DNA of 20,622 bases, from positions 1-20,622 of the forward strand of contig JAODMS010000065.1 of assembly GCA_025464925.1 (NCBI GenBank), given 5' to 3'. The notes under the pieces are model-generated. The model was not told the origin of the DNA. It did not search any database and saw nothing but the letters and a program-made list of their open reading frames with translations. Every line of letters starts with the position of its first letter. The first letter of the stretch is position 1. The DNA comes from Arthrobacter sp. (lineage in GTDB: Bacteria; Actinomycetota; Actinomycetes; Actinomycetales; Micrococcaceae). Made by a program: the position numbers and the translations under genes. Below, piece by piece: positions 5,471 through 13,953 of this stretch.

Positions 5471-6910
5471 ATGACATCCTCCCGTTTGAACCGGCAAGTC
5501 AACGAAGACGAAGCCTACCTGAATCACCGCCAGCTGAAGCGCGGTGCCGCCGGCTGGGTTCTGCTGGCCGGTCTCGGGGTTGCTTACGTCATTTCCGGAG
5601 ACTTCGCGGGATGGAACCTGGGCCTGGCTCAAGGCGGCTGGGGCGGGCTCTTGATCGCGTTCGTCCTAATGGGCCTCATGTACACCTGCATGGTTTTCGG
5701 ACTGGCGGAACTGTCCTCCGCCTTACCCGCTACCGGCGCCGGATATGGCTTCGCGCGCCGGGCCCTGGGCCCGCTTGGGGGATTCGCGACCGGGATGGCG
5801 GTACTTATCGAGTATGCAGTGGCGCCGGCCGCGATCGCGACTTTTATCGGTGGATATGTGGAGGCCCTGGGACTCTTTGGGTTAACCAATTCCTGGCCCG
5901 TCTACCTGGTGACGTATGCGCTCTTCGTCGGCATCCATCTGCGGGGAGTGGGCGAGGCGCTGAAAATGATCTTCGGCATTACGGCTGTCGCTGTCCTGGC
6001 CCTTATCGCGGTGGTCATCGGGCTCCTTCCGCATTTCAACACCGCAAACCTCTTTGACGTCGTACCTGACGGCTCGCCCACCTCCAGTGCCTTCCTCCCA
6101 ATGGGGATCAGCGGCGTCATCGGCGCCCTCGTCTACGGCATCTGGTTTTTCCTCGCGGTTGAGGGCGTTCCCTTGGCTGCCGAGGAAACGGCGAATCCCC
6201 AGAAAGACATGCCCCGCGGCATCATCGTTGCACTACTGATCCTGGTCGTCTTCGGCGCCTTGATGCTCATCCTGGTCCCGGGCGCTGTGGGGTCCGCGGC
6301 CATGAGCGGATCCAACAATCCCCTTCCCGAAGCACTCCGTCTGGCCTACGGCGGCAACACCGTCCTCGCGGATTTCGTCAACTACGCCGGCCTCGCTGGG
6401 CTGGTGGCCAGCTTCTTCTCCATCATCTACGCCTACTCCCGACAGTTGTTTGCGCTGTCGCGCGCGGGATACCTGCCCAAATGGCTGTCACTGACCGGCA
6501 GCAGGCGGACGCCCTATTGGGCGCTGATCGTGCCCGGCACCATCGGGTTCATCCTGGCGGCCACCACCGGGAACGGGGCCTTGTTGATAAACATCGCCGT
6601 TTTTGGTGCAACCGTCTCCTATGTCCTCCTGAACCTGTCCCACATCGTGCTGCGTCGAAAAGAGCCGGACCTCCCCCGGGGATACCGGACGCCCGGAGGC
6701 ATCGTCACCACCTCAATCGCGCTGGTTCTTGCCGCCGTCGCCGTCGTGGCAACTTTCGTCGTCGACGTCTTTGCGGCAACCATCACCGCGGCAATATTCG
6801 GTACGGCCCTGCTCTACTACTGGTTCTACAGCCGCCACCGCATCGTTGCAGGCGCGCCCGAAGAGGAGTTCGCCCAACTGGCCGCGGCCGAGGCTGAGCT
6901 CAAGAGCTAA
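5471..6910 (+). CDS. Amino acid/polyamine/organocation (APC) permease, Eat (ethanolamine permease) type
   Basis: A 479-residue integral membrane protein with about 12 hydrophobic segments, the normal APC layout. The first helix, WVLLAGLGVAYVISGDFAGW, and the segment GLAELSSALPATGAGYGFAR, match the Eat branch of the family, which takes up ethanolamine; the loop AVEGVPLAAEETANPQKDMP is the conserved APC signature after helix 6. N- and C-termini are cytoplasmic in the family. ATG at 5471 has AAGAAGG about seven bases upstream. As first gene of a five-gene run, followed 74 bp later by the synthetase, it should import the substrate that is then gamma-glutamylated. Substrate identity is inferred; related amines or amino acids cannot be excluded. 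Confidence 0.85.
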   Translation: MTSSRLNRQVNEDEAYLNHRQLKRGAAGWVLLAGLGVAYVISGDFAGWNLGLAQGGWGGLLIAFVLMGLMYTCMVFGLAELSSALPATGAGYGFARRALGPLGGFATGMAVLIEYAVAPAAIATFIGGYVEALGLFGLTNSWPVYLVTYALFVGIHLRGVGEALKMIFGITAVAVLALIAVVIGLLPHFNTANLFDVVPDGSPTSSAFLPMGISGVIGALVYGIWFFLAVEGVPLAAEETANPQKDMPRGIIVALLILVVFGALMLILVPGAVGSAAMSGSNNPLPEALRLAYGGNTVLADFVNYAGLAGLVASFFSIIYAYSRQLFALSRAGYLPKWLSLTGSRRTPYWALIVPGTIGFILAATTGNGALLINIAVFGATVSYVLLNLSHIVLRRKEPDLPRGYRTPGGIVTTSIALVLAAVAVVATFVVDVFAATITAAIFGTALLYYWFYSRHRIVAGAPEEEFAQLAAAEAELKS

Positions 6911-6984
6911 AACCGAGCCTCCCGCCGGCGTCGTCCGGCCCCTAAATCAGCAACCATAAATCCGACCAAAGTTACGGAAACCAC

Positions 6985-8367
6985 ATGACGAATCAAACAA
7001 CCGGATCCTTCCCCGGCGGCCAACTGAGCGTCGAAGAACTGCGGGACCGTGTCGCTTCCGGTGAAATCGACACAGTCGTCGTTGCCATCACCGACTCCAT
7101 GGGGCGCCTTCTGGGCAAACGCTGCGGGGCCAGGTCCTTCCTGGAAGACGTACTCGGCCACGGGGCCGAGGGCTGCAACTACCTCCTGTCAGTGGACGTG
7201 GAAATGAACACCATCGAGGGATACGCCATGTCCTCCTGGGAGAACGGCTACGGGGACATGGTCATGCGCCCGGATGAATCGACGCTGCGTCTCGTTCCTT
7301 GGCTGGAAGGGACAGCCATGATCCAGTGCGACATCTTCTGGCTGGACGGGCGCCCGGTCAGCCAATCTCCCCGGCAAATCCTTCGCGCGCAAATTGAGCG
7401 GTTGGAAGCGTTGGGCTACCGCGCTCACATCGGCACCGAACTTGAATTCATCATGTTTGATGACAGCTACGAGGAAGCCTGGGACAAGAAATACGAAGGG
7501 CTGACACCGTCAACCCGCTACAACGTGGATTACTCACTCCTGGCCACCGCCCGGCTGGAACCGGTCATCCGCAGCATCCGGACGGGCATGGAAAAAGCAG
7601 GCCTGGTGGTCGAATCGTCCAAAGGCGAATGCAACCTCGGTCAGCAGGAAATAACGTTCCGATACACCGAAGCACTGGCAGCATGCGACAACCACATCTT
7701 CTACAAAAACGGCGCCAAGGAAATCGCAGCCCAGCACGGCAAAAGCATCACGTTCATGGCCAAGTACAACGAACGCGAAGGCAGCTCCTGCCACATCCAT
7801 TTCAGCCTTACCGACCTGGACGGAAACACCGTACTGGCCGGTGACGGCGAACACGGCTTCAGCCCGGTAATGGAGCACTATGTCGCCGGACAGCTGTCCG
7901 CGTTGAAGGAACTGTCATACTTCCTCGCACCCAACATCAATTCCTACAAGCGATTCGTTGAGGGCAGCTTTGCCCCTACCGCCATCGCCTGGGGCCTGGA
8001 CAACCGCAGCTGCGCACTGCGTGTGGTCGGGCGGGGAGCAAACCTACGGGTCGAAAACCGTGTGGGCGGCGGCGACGTCAACCCCTACCTTGCAGCCGCT
8101 GCACTCATAGCAGCCGCGATCCACGGCATAGAGAACGAGCTCCCCCTGCAACCGATCACTACCGGCAACGCGTACCAGTCCAATGCAGACCGAATTCCTA
8201 CCACTCTGCGCGACTCCCGCGCGCTGCTGATGACCAGCGAAATCGCCCGCAAGTCCTTCGGCGATGAGGTCGTGGATCATTACGGGCACGCCGCGTTAGT
8301 CGAGTTGAAGGCTTTCGACAGCGCAGTGACGGATTGGGAGCGCAAGCGTGTCTTTGAACGCCTCTGA
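6985..8367 (+). CDS. Glutamine-synthetase-like gamma-glutamylamide synthetase (GlnA4/PuuA type)
   Basis: A 460-residue GS-fold enzyme. It retains catalytic and metal residues in GTELEFIMF (Glu152, Glu154), SSKGECNLGQQEITFRY (Glu215, Glu222), SSCHIHFSL (His270, His272), NSYKRFVEGSFAPTAIAWG (Arg323), NRSCALRV (Arg341) and VENRVGGGDVNPYLAAAA (Glu357, Arg359). The C-terminal adenylylation segment of true GlnA (NLY-D/E-LPPEE) is replaced by NELPLQPITTGNAY, so it is not a standard nitrogen-assimilating GS. The family joins glutamate to an amine using ATP; beside an Eat permease the amine is most likely ethanolamine, as for Streptomyces GlnA4. The reading frame overlaps the next gene by 20 bp, which points to coupled translation. 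The predicted product is gamma-glutamylethanolamide, made in the cytoplasm. Confidence 0.88.
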   Translation: MTNQTTGSFPGGQLSVEELRDRVASGEIDTVVVAITDSMGRLLGKRCGARSFLEDVLGHGAEGCNYLLSVDVEMNTIEGYAMSSWENGYGDMVMRPDESTLRLVPWLEGTAMIQCDIFWLDGRPVSQSPRQILRAQIERLEALGYRAHIGTELEFIMFDDSYEEAWDKKYEGLTPSTRYNVDYSLLATARLEPVIRSIRTGMEKAGLVVESSKGECNLGQQEITFRYTEALAACDNHIFYKNGAKEIAAQHGKSITFMAKYNEREGSSCHIHFSLTDLDGNTVLAGDGEHGFSPVMEHYVAGQLSALKELSYFLAPNINSYKRFVEGSFAPTAIAWGLDNRSCALRVVGRGANLRVENRVGGGDVNPYLAAAALIAAAIHGIENELPLQPITTGNAYQSNADRIPTTLRDSRALLMTSEIARKSFGDEVVDHYGHAALVELKAFDSAVTDWERKRVFERL

Positions 8368-9109
8368 TACGTACCGCCCTCGCATTGGGCTGACCACCTA
8401 CTACCAGGAAGCTGCCTGGGGTGCCTGGAAGGGGGACGCCGCCATCCTTCCGGGAACCTACGTCCACGCCGTCGTGGCCGCGGGCGGCACCCCCGTGCTC
8501 CTGCCTCCCGTGGGCACGGACCCGACCGTCATCGAGCTGCTCGACGGCCTGATCATCTCCGGCGGCAGCGACGTCGGCCCGGAACAATACGGTGCAGAAC
8601 CGCATCCTACGACCCGCGCACAGCCTGCCCGGGACGAGCACGACATCGCGCTAACCCGTGCAGCGCTGAACGCGGGACTGCCGCTCTTCTCCATCTGCCG
8701 CGGAGCTCAGATTCTTAACGTGGCACTGGGCGGGTCACTCATCCAGCACATCCCTGACGTAAACCCTCAAGCCCAATACCAACCTGCGCCGGGCGTATTC
8801 GGCAAGGTCGAATTTACGACAACCGAGGAAAGCATCAGCCGCGTGCTCCTCGGTCCACGCGCCAGCGCACCGTGCTATCACCATCAGGCCATTGATCAGA
8901 TCGCCGACGGACTACGCGTAACCGCATCGGCTGCGGACGGCACGGTGGAGGCGCTGGAAACTACATCCGGAGGATGGGCACTCGGGGTGCAGTTCCATCC
9001 GGAACAGAATCCCGCCGATCTGCGGCTTTTCGCGGGACTCATCGAAGCTGCGCACAACTTCCGCAATGAACGAATGGAGAACTCTGCCGATGTCCACCAG
9101 CACGTTTGA
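8348..9109 (+). CDS. Gamma-glutamyl hydrolase, class I glutamine amidotransferase fold (PuuD type)
   Basis: A 253-residue Peptidase_C26 protein. It shows the nucleophile Cys117 in FSICRGAQILNVALGGSL, the His217 and Glu219 pair in LGVQFHPE, the SGGSD turn at 71-75 and CYHHQAI at 176-182, all normal for PuuD-like gamma-glutamyl-GABA hydrolases. It should release the carboxylated product from its gamma-glutamyl carrier, regenerating glutamate; in this operon that would be gamma-glutamylglycine to glycine plus glutamate (inference). It begins with GTG at 8348 inside the end of the synthetase gene, with GGGAGCG upstream. Its 3' end runs over the start of the aldehyde dehydrogenase gene. The overlaps on both sides make co-expression very likely. 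Confidence 0.88.
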   Translation: MSLNASDTYRPRIGLTTYYQEAAWGAWKGDAAILPGTYVHAVVAAGGTPVLLPPVGTDPTVIELLDGLIISGGSDVGPEQYGAEPHPTTRAQPARDEHDIALTRAALNAGLPLFSICRGAQILNVALGGSLIQHIPDVNPQAQYQPAPGVFGKVEFTTTEESISRVLLGPRASAPCYHHQAIDQIADGLRVTASAADGTVEALETTSGGWALGVQFHPEQNPADLRLFAGLIEAAHNFRNERMENSADVHQHV

Positions 9110-10457
9110 CGTATTGAATCCCGCGACGGAAGAGGTCATAGATACCATATCCCTGGCCACGCTTGAGGATACTGACAGGGCGATCGAAAAAGCCGACCGG
9201 GCTTTCGACAGCTGGCGCCATATTGCCCCGGCCGACAGGGCTCTGCTGCTACGCCGTTTCGCCGCGGCAGTTGACGCCGACCTGGAAAACCTGGCCCAGC
9301 TCGAGGTGCTCAACGCCGGGCACACCATCAGCAATGCCCGATGGGAAGCCGGAAATGTCCGCGACGTCCTGACCTACTACTCTGCCGCCCCTGAGCGCCA
9401 CCTGGGCCAGCAGATTCCGGTCGCCGGAGGGATCAATGTCACCTTCCACGAACCCCTGGGCGTCGTCGGAGTCATCGTCCCCTGGAACTTCCCCATGCCA
9501 ATCGCCGCATGGGGGTTCGCCCCCGCGCTGGCTGCCGGCAATACCGTCGTTCTGAAACCAGCTGAACTGACGCCGATGACCGCACTACGCCTCGGGCAGC
9601 TGGCCCGGGAAGCAGGACTCCCCGAAGGAGTGCTGCAGATCATCCCCGGCAAGGGCTCGGTCGTGGGCGAGCGATTCGTCACCCACCCTGCGGTGCGAAA
9701 GGTTGTCTTCACCGGCTCCACCGGTGTCGGCAAGCGCATCATGGCCGGGTGCGCGGAACAGGTCAAACCAGTCACCTTGGAACTGGGCGGCAAGAGCGCC
9801 AACATCATCTTCGCGGACGCAGACCTGGAGGCGGCGGCGGCCGCCGCCCCCGGAGGTGCTTTCGATAACGCCGGACAGGACTGCTGCGCCCGCTCCAGAA
9901 TCCTGGTGCAGCACAACGTCTACGGGAGATTTCTCGAGCTGTTGGAACCAGTAGTGAAAGCACTGCAGGTCGGTGACCCAGGGGACGAAGGGACCTTCAT
10001 GGGACCCCTGATTTCAGCCGCCCAACACCGAGCAGTCTCCGGTTTCGTTCCCGACGGTTCATCCATCGCGTTTCAGGGGTCCGCCCCGACTGGCAAGGGA
10101 TTCTGGTTCCCTCCCACCGTGCTGACACCGTCTCCCGAGGATCGGGTGATGCGGGAGGAAATCTTCGGCCCGGTTGTGGCTGTTGTGCCGTTCAAGGACG
10201 AAGCAGATGCGCTCCGCCTGGCCAATGACTCGATCTATGGTCTCTCCGGGTCCATCTGGACCAGAGATATCGGCCAGGCATTACGGATGGCTCGAGGACT
10301 GGAGTCCGGAAATCTTTCGGTCAATTCCCATTCTTCCGTCCGCTACTCCACACCGTTCGGAGGCTTCAAACAGTCAGGATTGGGGCGAGAACTTGGCCCC
10401 GACGCCCTGAACGCCTTCACCGAAACAAAAAACCTCTTCATTTCCACCCACCCGTAA
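9090..10457 (+). CDS. NAD(P)-dependent aldehyde dehydrogenase
   Basis: A 455-residue ALDH-superfamily enzyme. Visible residues: Asn133 in VPWNFPM, Lys156 in LKPAE, the FTGSTGVGK turn (207-215), Glu231 in LELGGKS, catalytic Cys265 in NAGQDCCARSR, EEIFGP (357-361), and the C-terminal FGGFKQSGLGRE. It is slightly shorter than the usual 480-500, with a compressed linker around residues 310-340. I chose ATG at 9090, which follows GGAGA, over ATG 24 bp upstream inside the hydrolase gene. It is the expected enzyme for oxidising a gamma-glutamylated aldehyde to the acid, as PuuC does in the putrescine pathway. The exact substrate is inferred from the operon. Confidence 0.9.
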   Translation: MSTSTFDVLNPATEEVIDTISLATLEDTDRAIEKADRAFDSWRHIAPADRALLLRRFAAAVDADLENLAQLEVLNAGHTISNARWEAGNVRDVLTYYSAAPERHLGQQIPVAGGINVTFHEPLGVVGVIVPWNFPMPIAAWGFAPALAAGNTVVLKPAELTPMTALRLGQLAREAGLPEGVLQIIPGKGSVVGERFVTHPAVRKVVFTGSTGVGKRIMAGCAEQVKPVTLELGGKSANIIFADADLEAAAAAAPGGAFDNAGQDCCARSRILVQHNVYGRFLELLEPVVKALQVGDPGDEGTFMGPLISAAQHRAVSGFVPDGSSIAFQGSAPTGKGFWFPPTVLTPSPEDRVMREEIFGPVVAVVPFKDEADALRLANDSIYGLSGSIWTRDIGQALRMARGLESGNLSVNSHSSVRYSTPFGGFKQSGLGRELGPDALNAFTETKNLFISTHP

Positions 10458-10488
10458 CGGCATCAACACCAACATAAGGAAGCCAGGC

Positions 10489-11268
10489 ATGATTGAAGTT
10501 GTTTCCAACCGCCTCAAGGGCCGTAGCGCCGTCATCACCGGCGGCGCCAGCGGCATCGGGCTGGCAACAGCCCGCCGGTTCGCCGCGGAAGGGGCGCACG
10601 TAGTGATCGCCGACGTGGACCCCACGGCGGGCCTGCGTGCTGCTGAAGAAGTCGGCGGCCTCTTCGTGAAGGTCGACGTCACCAGCGAAGAAGACGTCAA
10701 GAACCTCTACGCAGTAACAAACGAGACCTACGGCAGCGTGGACATCACGTTCAACAACGCCGGGATCTCCCCCGCAAATGATGCGTCGATTCTCGACACC
10801 GGCATTGAAGCCTGGCGCAAGGTACAGGAAGTGAACCTCACGTCCGTCTTCTACTGCTGCAAATACGCCCTGCCCTACATGCTGGCACAGGGGAAAGGCT
10901 CCATCATCAACACCGCGTCCTTCGTTGCGGTCATGGGGGCTGCCACCTCGCAAATCTCCTACAGCGCTTCCAAGGGCGGCGTCCTGTCCATGAGCCGTGA
11001 ACTGGGCGTCGAATTCGCCCGCCAGGGAATCAGGGTAAACGCCCTCTGTCCGGGTCCGGTCAACACGCCCCTGCTCAAGGAGCTCTTCGCCAAGGACCCG
11101 GAGAAGGCCGCCCGCCGCCTCGTCCACGTTCCCATGGGCCGCTTCGCCGAACCCGAAGAGCTGGCCGCCGCCGTGGCCTTCCTGGCCAGCGACGATTCGT
11201 CCTTCATCACCGCCTCCACCTTCCTGGTCGACGGCGGCATCGCCGGCGCGTACGTCACTCCCGAGTGA
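10489..11268 (+). CDS. Short-chain dehydrogenase/reductase (SDR), probable alcohol dehydrogenase of the pathway
   Basis: A 259-residue classical SDR: cofactor loop TGGASGIG (17-24), Asp42 after the second strand (IADVD), which favours NAD(H), NNAG (89-92), Asn116, Ser144, and Tyr158-x3-Lys162 in SYSASK. The end reads SSFITASTFLVDGGIAGAYV. AAGGAAG precedes the ATG. It is the last gene of the run and sits 31 bp after the aldehyde dehydrogenase. Similar proteins are often labelled 3-oxoacyl-ACP reductase, but this context suggests oxidation of the free hydroxyl of gamma-glutamylethanolamide to the aldehyde. That role is inference. Confidence 0.88.
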   Translation: MIEVVSNRLKGRSAVITGGASGIGLATARRFAAEGAHVVIADVDPTAGLRAAEEVGGLFVKVDVTSEEDVKNLYAVTNETYGSVDITFNNAGISPANDASILDTGIEAWRKVQEVNLTSVFYCCKYALPYMLAQGKGSIINTASFVAVMGAATSQISYSASKGGVLSMSRELGVEFARQGIRVNALCPGPVNTPLLKELFAKDPEKAARRLVHVPMGRFAEPEELAAAVAFLASDDSSFITASTFLVDGGIAGAYVTPE

Positions 11269-11318
11269 GGCAACTGCCGTTCCCTGCCGGACCCAGCATT
11301 GCGCCATGGGATCAAGCT

Positions 11319-11366
11319 CCTTTCGGTGCGGCATCATTTGGAACCACTGATGCCGTACCGAAAAGG
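11319..11366. terminator. Long near-perfect hairpin after the SDR gene
   Basis: The arms CCTTTCGGTGCGGCATCA (11319-11336) and TGATGCCGTACCGAAAAGG (11348-11366) pair over about 17 bp with one mismatch and one bulge, around an 11-base loop. Its place 51 bp after the operon's last stop fits a terminator or message-stabilising structure. No T-run follows on either strand, so an insertion-sequence end is an alternative. Confidence 0.5.
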
Positions 11367-11510
11367 GGTGTCCTGGAAGGACCTGCCCAGCGGGCAAATC
11401 ATCAGCATCCTAGAGGATGGAAGCCGTGGACAATGGAGCCGTTGACGGCTCGACAGTGTGGTCCGGTATCAGCGAGACTGCACGTCGTCCGGGGCTGCTG
11501 TCAAGGATGA

Positions 11511-11816
11511 GGTGCCGCTTTCGGTGACTGGGACTGCGCTGGCCGGATCGAGACGGCCAAGCACAGACGGGCTGCCCTGGTCGAGGAAGGCCTCCGGCAC
11601 GTCGAGGCCGGCACCCCGGCCGCTGACCCTGCCGTCCAGGACTGGTCCAGGAACTGGGACGCAGTGGGTGCAATGTTCCACTCCGGCGGCCAAGGCCGCA
11701 GCACGGGCCCTGGGGCAGGACAACAGCGAGGCGCTCAGCGCCGGTCCGCCATGGTCCACCGGCATGATGGCCTGCCTCCCGAAAGCACGGACGCAGACCT
11801 GAACCATGGATTTTGA
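11511..11816 (+). pseudogene. Start-less coding-like remnant
   Basis: One plus-strand frame is open for 101 codons between a TGA and the TGA at 11814-11816 and reads like real protein: GRIETAKHRRAALVEEGLRH, then VEAGTPAADPAVQDWSRNWD. The 'G-P-x-D-x-x-V-Q-x-x-x-x-x-W' pattern recalls TipAS-type effector domains of MerR-like regulators, but there is no start codon and the second half looks random. I treat it as a possible decayed 3' gene fragment, weakly supported. Confidence 0.22.
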
Positions 11817-11881
11817 CGTAATCCGTTATCGGCGCTGGAGATTGCCGGTGGAGCCTGCAATTGGAGACGGCGCACGACTGG

Positions 11882-12901
11882 TCAGTTCCTGCTTTGGCCT
11901 GCGGATCCGAGTTGGACCGCTGCGTGGATGACTCGTTGGGCCATGGCCTCTTCGGCGGCTTTCCCCCAGCTCCGTGGGTCGTAGGACTTTTTGTTCCCGA
12001 CTTCGCCGTCGGTCTTGAGCACCTGGTCGTACTTGGACAACATGTGTCCGGCGATGGAACGCGTGAATGCGTACTGGGTGTCCGAGTCGATGTTCATCTT
12101 GATGACGCCGTGGCGGACCGCTGCTTTGATGTCTTTCTCGCTTGACCCTGAGCCGCCATGGAAGACGAGGTCGAAGGGTTTGTTCCTGCCGGTCTCTTTC
12201 CCGATCGCGGTCTGGATTTCCTCAAGGAGTGAGGGGTCCAGACGCACTGAGCCCGGTTTGTACACGCCGTGGACGTTGCCGAACGTCAGAGCTGTCAGGT
12301 AGCGGCCCTTTTCGCCCGACCCAAGCACCTCGATCGTCTTTTTTGCGTCGTCGATGGTGGTGTACATTTTTTCGTTCATGGCACCCGTGACGCCGTCCTC
12401 CTCGCCGCCGACGACTCCGACTTCGATTTCGAGGAGGGTGCGTGCGGCGCGGGAGTGCTCCAGGAGTTCCTCGGCGATGTGAAGGTTTTCGCTCAGGGGA
12501 AGGGCGGAACCGTCCCACATGTGGGACTGGAAGAGAGGGTCCAGCCCCTTGGCGACACGTTCCTTTGCATGCTCCAGCAGGGGCCTGACCCAGTCCTCAA
12601 GGTTTTCGAGCGTGCAGTGGTCGGTATGCAGGGCAATGTTCACGCCGTAATGCCTGGCCACTTCGTGCGCGTACAAGGCCAGCGCCAGGGATCCGGCGAG
12701 GCGGCTGTGGGCCTTTCCGGACAGGTAGAGCGCCGTGCCGACCGAGACCTGGATGATGCCGTCACTTTCGGCCTCAGCGAATCCCTGAAGTGCGGCGTTG
12801 AGAGTTTGGGATGAGGTGACGTTGATGGCCGGGTATGCGAATCCGCGCTCCTTCGCACGGTCGAGCATGGCGTCGTAAACCTCGGGGCTGGCAATAGGCA
12901 C
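11882..12901 (-). CDS. fba: Class II fructose-bisphosphate aldolase
   Basis: A 339-residue zinc-dependent aldolase of the FbaA type. The active-site features are LHTDHCTLENL (Asp94, His95), LEIEVGVVGGEEDGV, TFGNVHGVYKPG (His211), VFHGGSGS (His248) and KMNIDSDTQYAFT. The family cleaves fructose 1,6-bisphosphate to dihydroxyacetone phosphate and glyceraldehyde 3-phosphate; relatives act on tagatose bisphosphate, and the residues seen do not settle which. The GTG start at 12901 follows AGGAG, and only 12 bp separate it from the LacI gene upstream, so the two form an operon. Presence in a sugar-transport locus suggests a catabolic second copy, not the housekeeping glycolytic enzyme. Confidence 0.9.
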   Translation of the reverse strand: MPIASPEVYDAMLDRAKERGFAYPAINVTSSQTLNAALQGFAEAESDGIIQVSVGTALYLSGKAHSRLAGSLALALYAHEVARHYGVNIALHTDHCTLENLEDWVRPLLEHAKERVAKGLDPLFQSHMWDGSALPLSENLHIAEELLEHSRAARTLLEIEVGVVGGEEDGVTGAMNEKMYTTIDDAKKTIEVLGSGEKGRYLTALTFGNVHGVYKPGSVRLDPSLLEEIQTAIGKETGRNKPFDLVFHGGSGSSEKDIKAAVRHGVIKMNIDSDTQYAFTRSIAGHMLSKYDQVLKTDGEVGNKKSYDPRSWGKAAEEAMAQRVIHAAVQLGSAGQSRN

Positions 12902-12913
12902 CTGGACTCCTGT

Positions 12914-13918
12914 TCATTTGCATCCGCATGAATTGCGGTGATGGTAGGTGGTGGGCACACGCAGGATTCTGGGCGCGGCGGCTGATCCCTCAACCCGGTC
13001 CAGCAGCAGGTCGAAGGCCTGGCTTCCCATGTGGTTGACGTCCTGTTCTATAGCTGTCAGCCCGGGCTCGAACAGGTCCGCCCATTCGAAATCGTCGTAA
13101 CAGACCAGGGCAACGTCGTCGGGTACGCGCAGGGACAGGTTTTTCAGACCTCGCATGGTGCCGACGGTCATGGCGTTGTTCAGGACCACCACGCCGGTGG
13201 GCCGGGATTTCTCATGGCCGAAGATCCTGATCGTTTCCGCGTAGGAGTCGTCCTGGTTCGAGTTTCCCTGTCCCCGCAGGGACGGATCCGGGCTCAGGTC
13301 TGCCGCTTTCATGGCCTGCAGGTATCCCTCGAGCCGTTCGGTGGTGGATTGCAGGCCGGGGAACCCGGCCATGACAGCGATCCGCCGGTGGCCGAGCTCG
13401 ATGAGGTGGCTGGTGATGGTTCGTGCAGGTTCCACGTTGTCGGCGGCCAGCTGGTCACAGGCCACATCGGGGATGTGGCGGTCGATGAGGACGAGCGGCG
13501 TGCCGCTGGCGACCACGCGAGGCAGGGCCACCGTCTCGGAACCCGGGGCCGGTGCCACGATCAGCCCGTCCACCCTGCGGTCAAGGAAGGATTCGAACAG
13601 TCGGGACTCCACGTCGGCGTCGTCGTGGGAATCGCCCATCAGCAGGGTGTACCCGTGGGCTGAACTGCGTTCTTCGATGGTGTGCACCAGGTTCGCGAAG
13701 TATGGGTTCTGCAGGGCGGAGATGCTCACCCCGATCGAGTTGGTCTTCGAGGTGACCAGAGCCGTGGCCAGCGCGTTGCGCCGGTAACCGGTGGCTTCGG
13801 CCGCTTCAAGCACGCGCCGGCGTGTGTCGGGGTTCACCGGCCGGGTCTCATTCAGGACGTGGGAAACGGTCGTTACTGAGACCCCCGCTGCGCGGGCCAC
13901 GTCCGCCATGGTTCCCAT
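12914..13918 (-). CDS. LacI-family transcriptional regulator of the sugar locus
   Basis: A 334-residue protein with the complete LacI layout: N-terminal HTH (MADVARAAGVSVTTVSHVLN at 4-23), hinge helix RRNALATAL, a periplasmic-binding-like sensor domain starting at SIGVSISALQNPYFANLV, and the typical C-terminal RNSCGCK. ATG at 13918 has GGGAG eight bases upstream; an in-frame ATG at 13909 is the alternative. It is divergent from the sugar-binding protein gene across 137 bp that contain a perfect-core LacI operator overlapping both promoters. It should therefore repress both its own aldolase operon and the transport operon until an inducer, probably the sugar or its phosphate, binds. Confidence 0.93.
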   Translation of the reverse strand: MGTMADVARAAGVSVTTVSHVLNETRPVNPDTRRRVLEAAEATGYRRNALATALVTSKTNSIGVSISALQNPYFANLVHTIEERSSAHGYTLLMGDSHDDADVESRLFESFLDRRVDGLIVAPAPGSETVALPRVVASGTPLVLIDRHIPDVACDQLAADNVEPARTITSHLIELGHRRIAVMAGFPGLQSTTERLEGYLQAMKAADLSPDPSLRGQGNSNQDDSYAETIRIFGHEKSRPTGVVVLNNAMTVGTMRGLKNLSLRVPDDVALVCYDDFEWADLFEPGLTAIEQDVNHMGSQAFDLLLDRVEGSAAAPRILRVPTTYHHRNSCGCK

Positions 13919-13953
13919 TGTTCGCGCTCCCTATGTCTTGTGCACCAGATCAC

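Larger units (their letters stand above)
11269..11881. other. Gene-poor stretch between the two operons
   Basis: Convergent ends of the SDR (plus) and aldolase (minus) genes. It holds the long hairpin at 11319-11366 and an open, start-less frame at 11511-11816 (separate entries). The sequence MPYRKGVSWKDLPSGQ around 11351-11398 (plus strand) faintly recalls the 'RTGxxWRDLP' segment of IS5-family transposases, too short to call. No intact gene is seen. Confidence 0.4.

Noticed and set aside
6985..8367. Housekeeping glutamine synthetase
   Set aside because: The adenylylation tyrosine segment of GlnA is missing and the gene sits in a catabolic operon with a PuuD-like hydrolase.
5471..11268. Classical ethanolamine utilisation (Eut) operon
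   Set aside because: No EutB, EutC or microcompartment shell genes are present; only the permease type matches, and the other genes point to gamma-glutamylation.
10438..11397. Minus-strand open frame of 319 codons
   Set aside because: Antisense to the SDR gene, with glycine/valine-rich composition typical of shadow frames and no recognisable domain.
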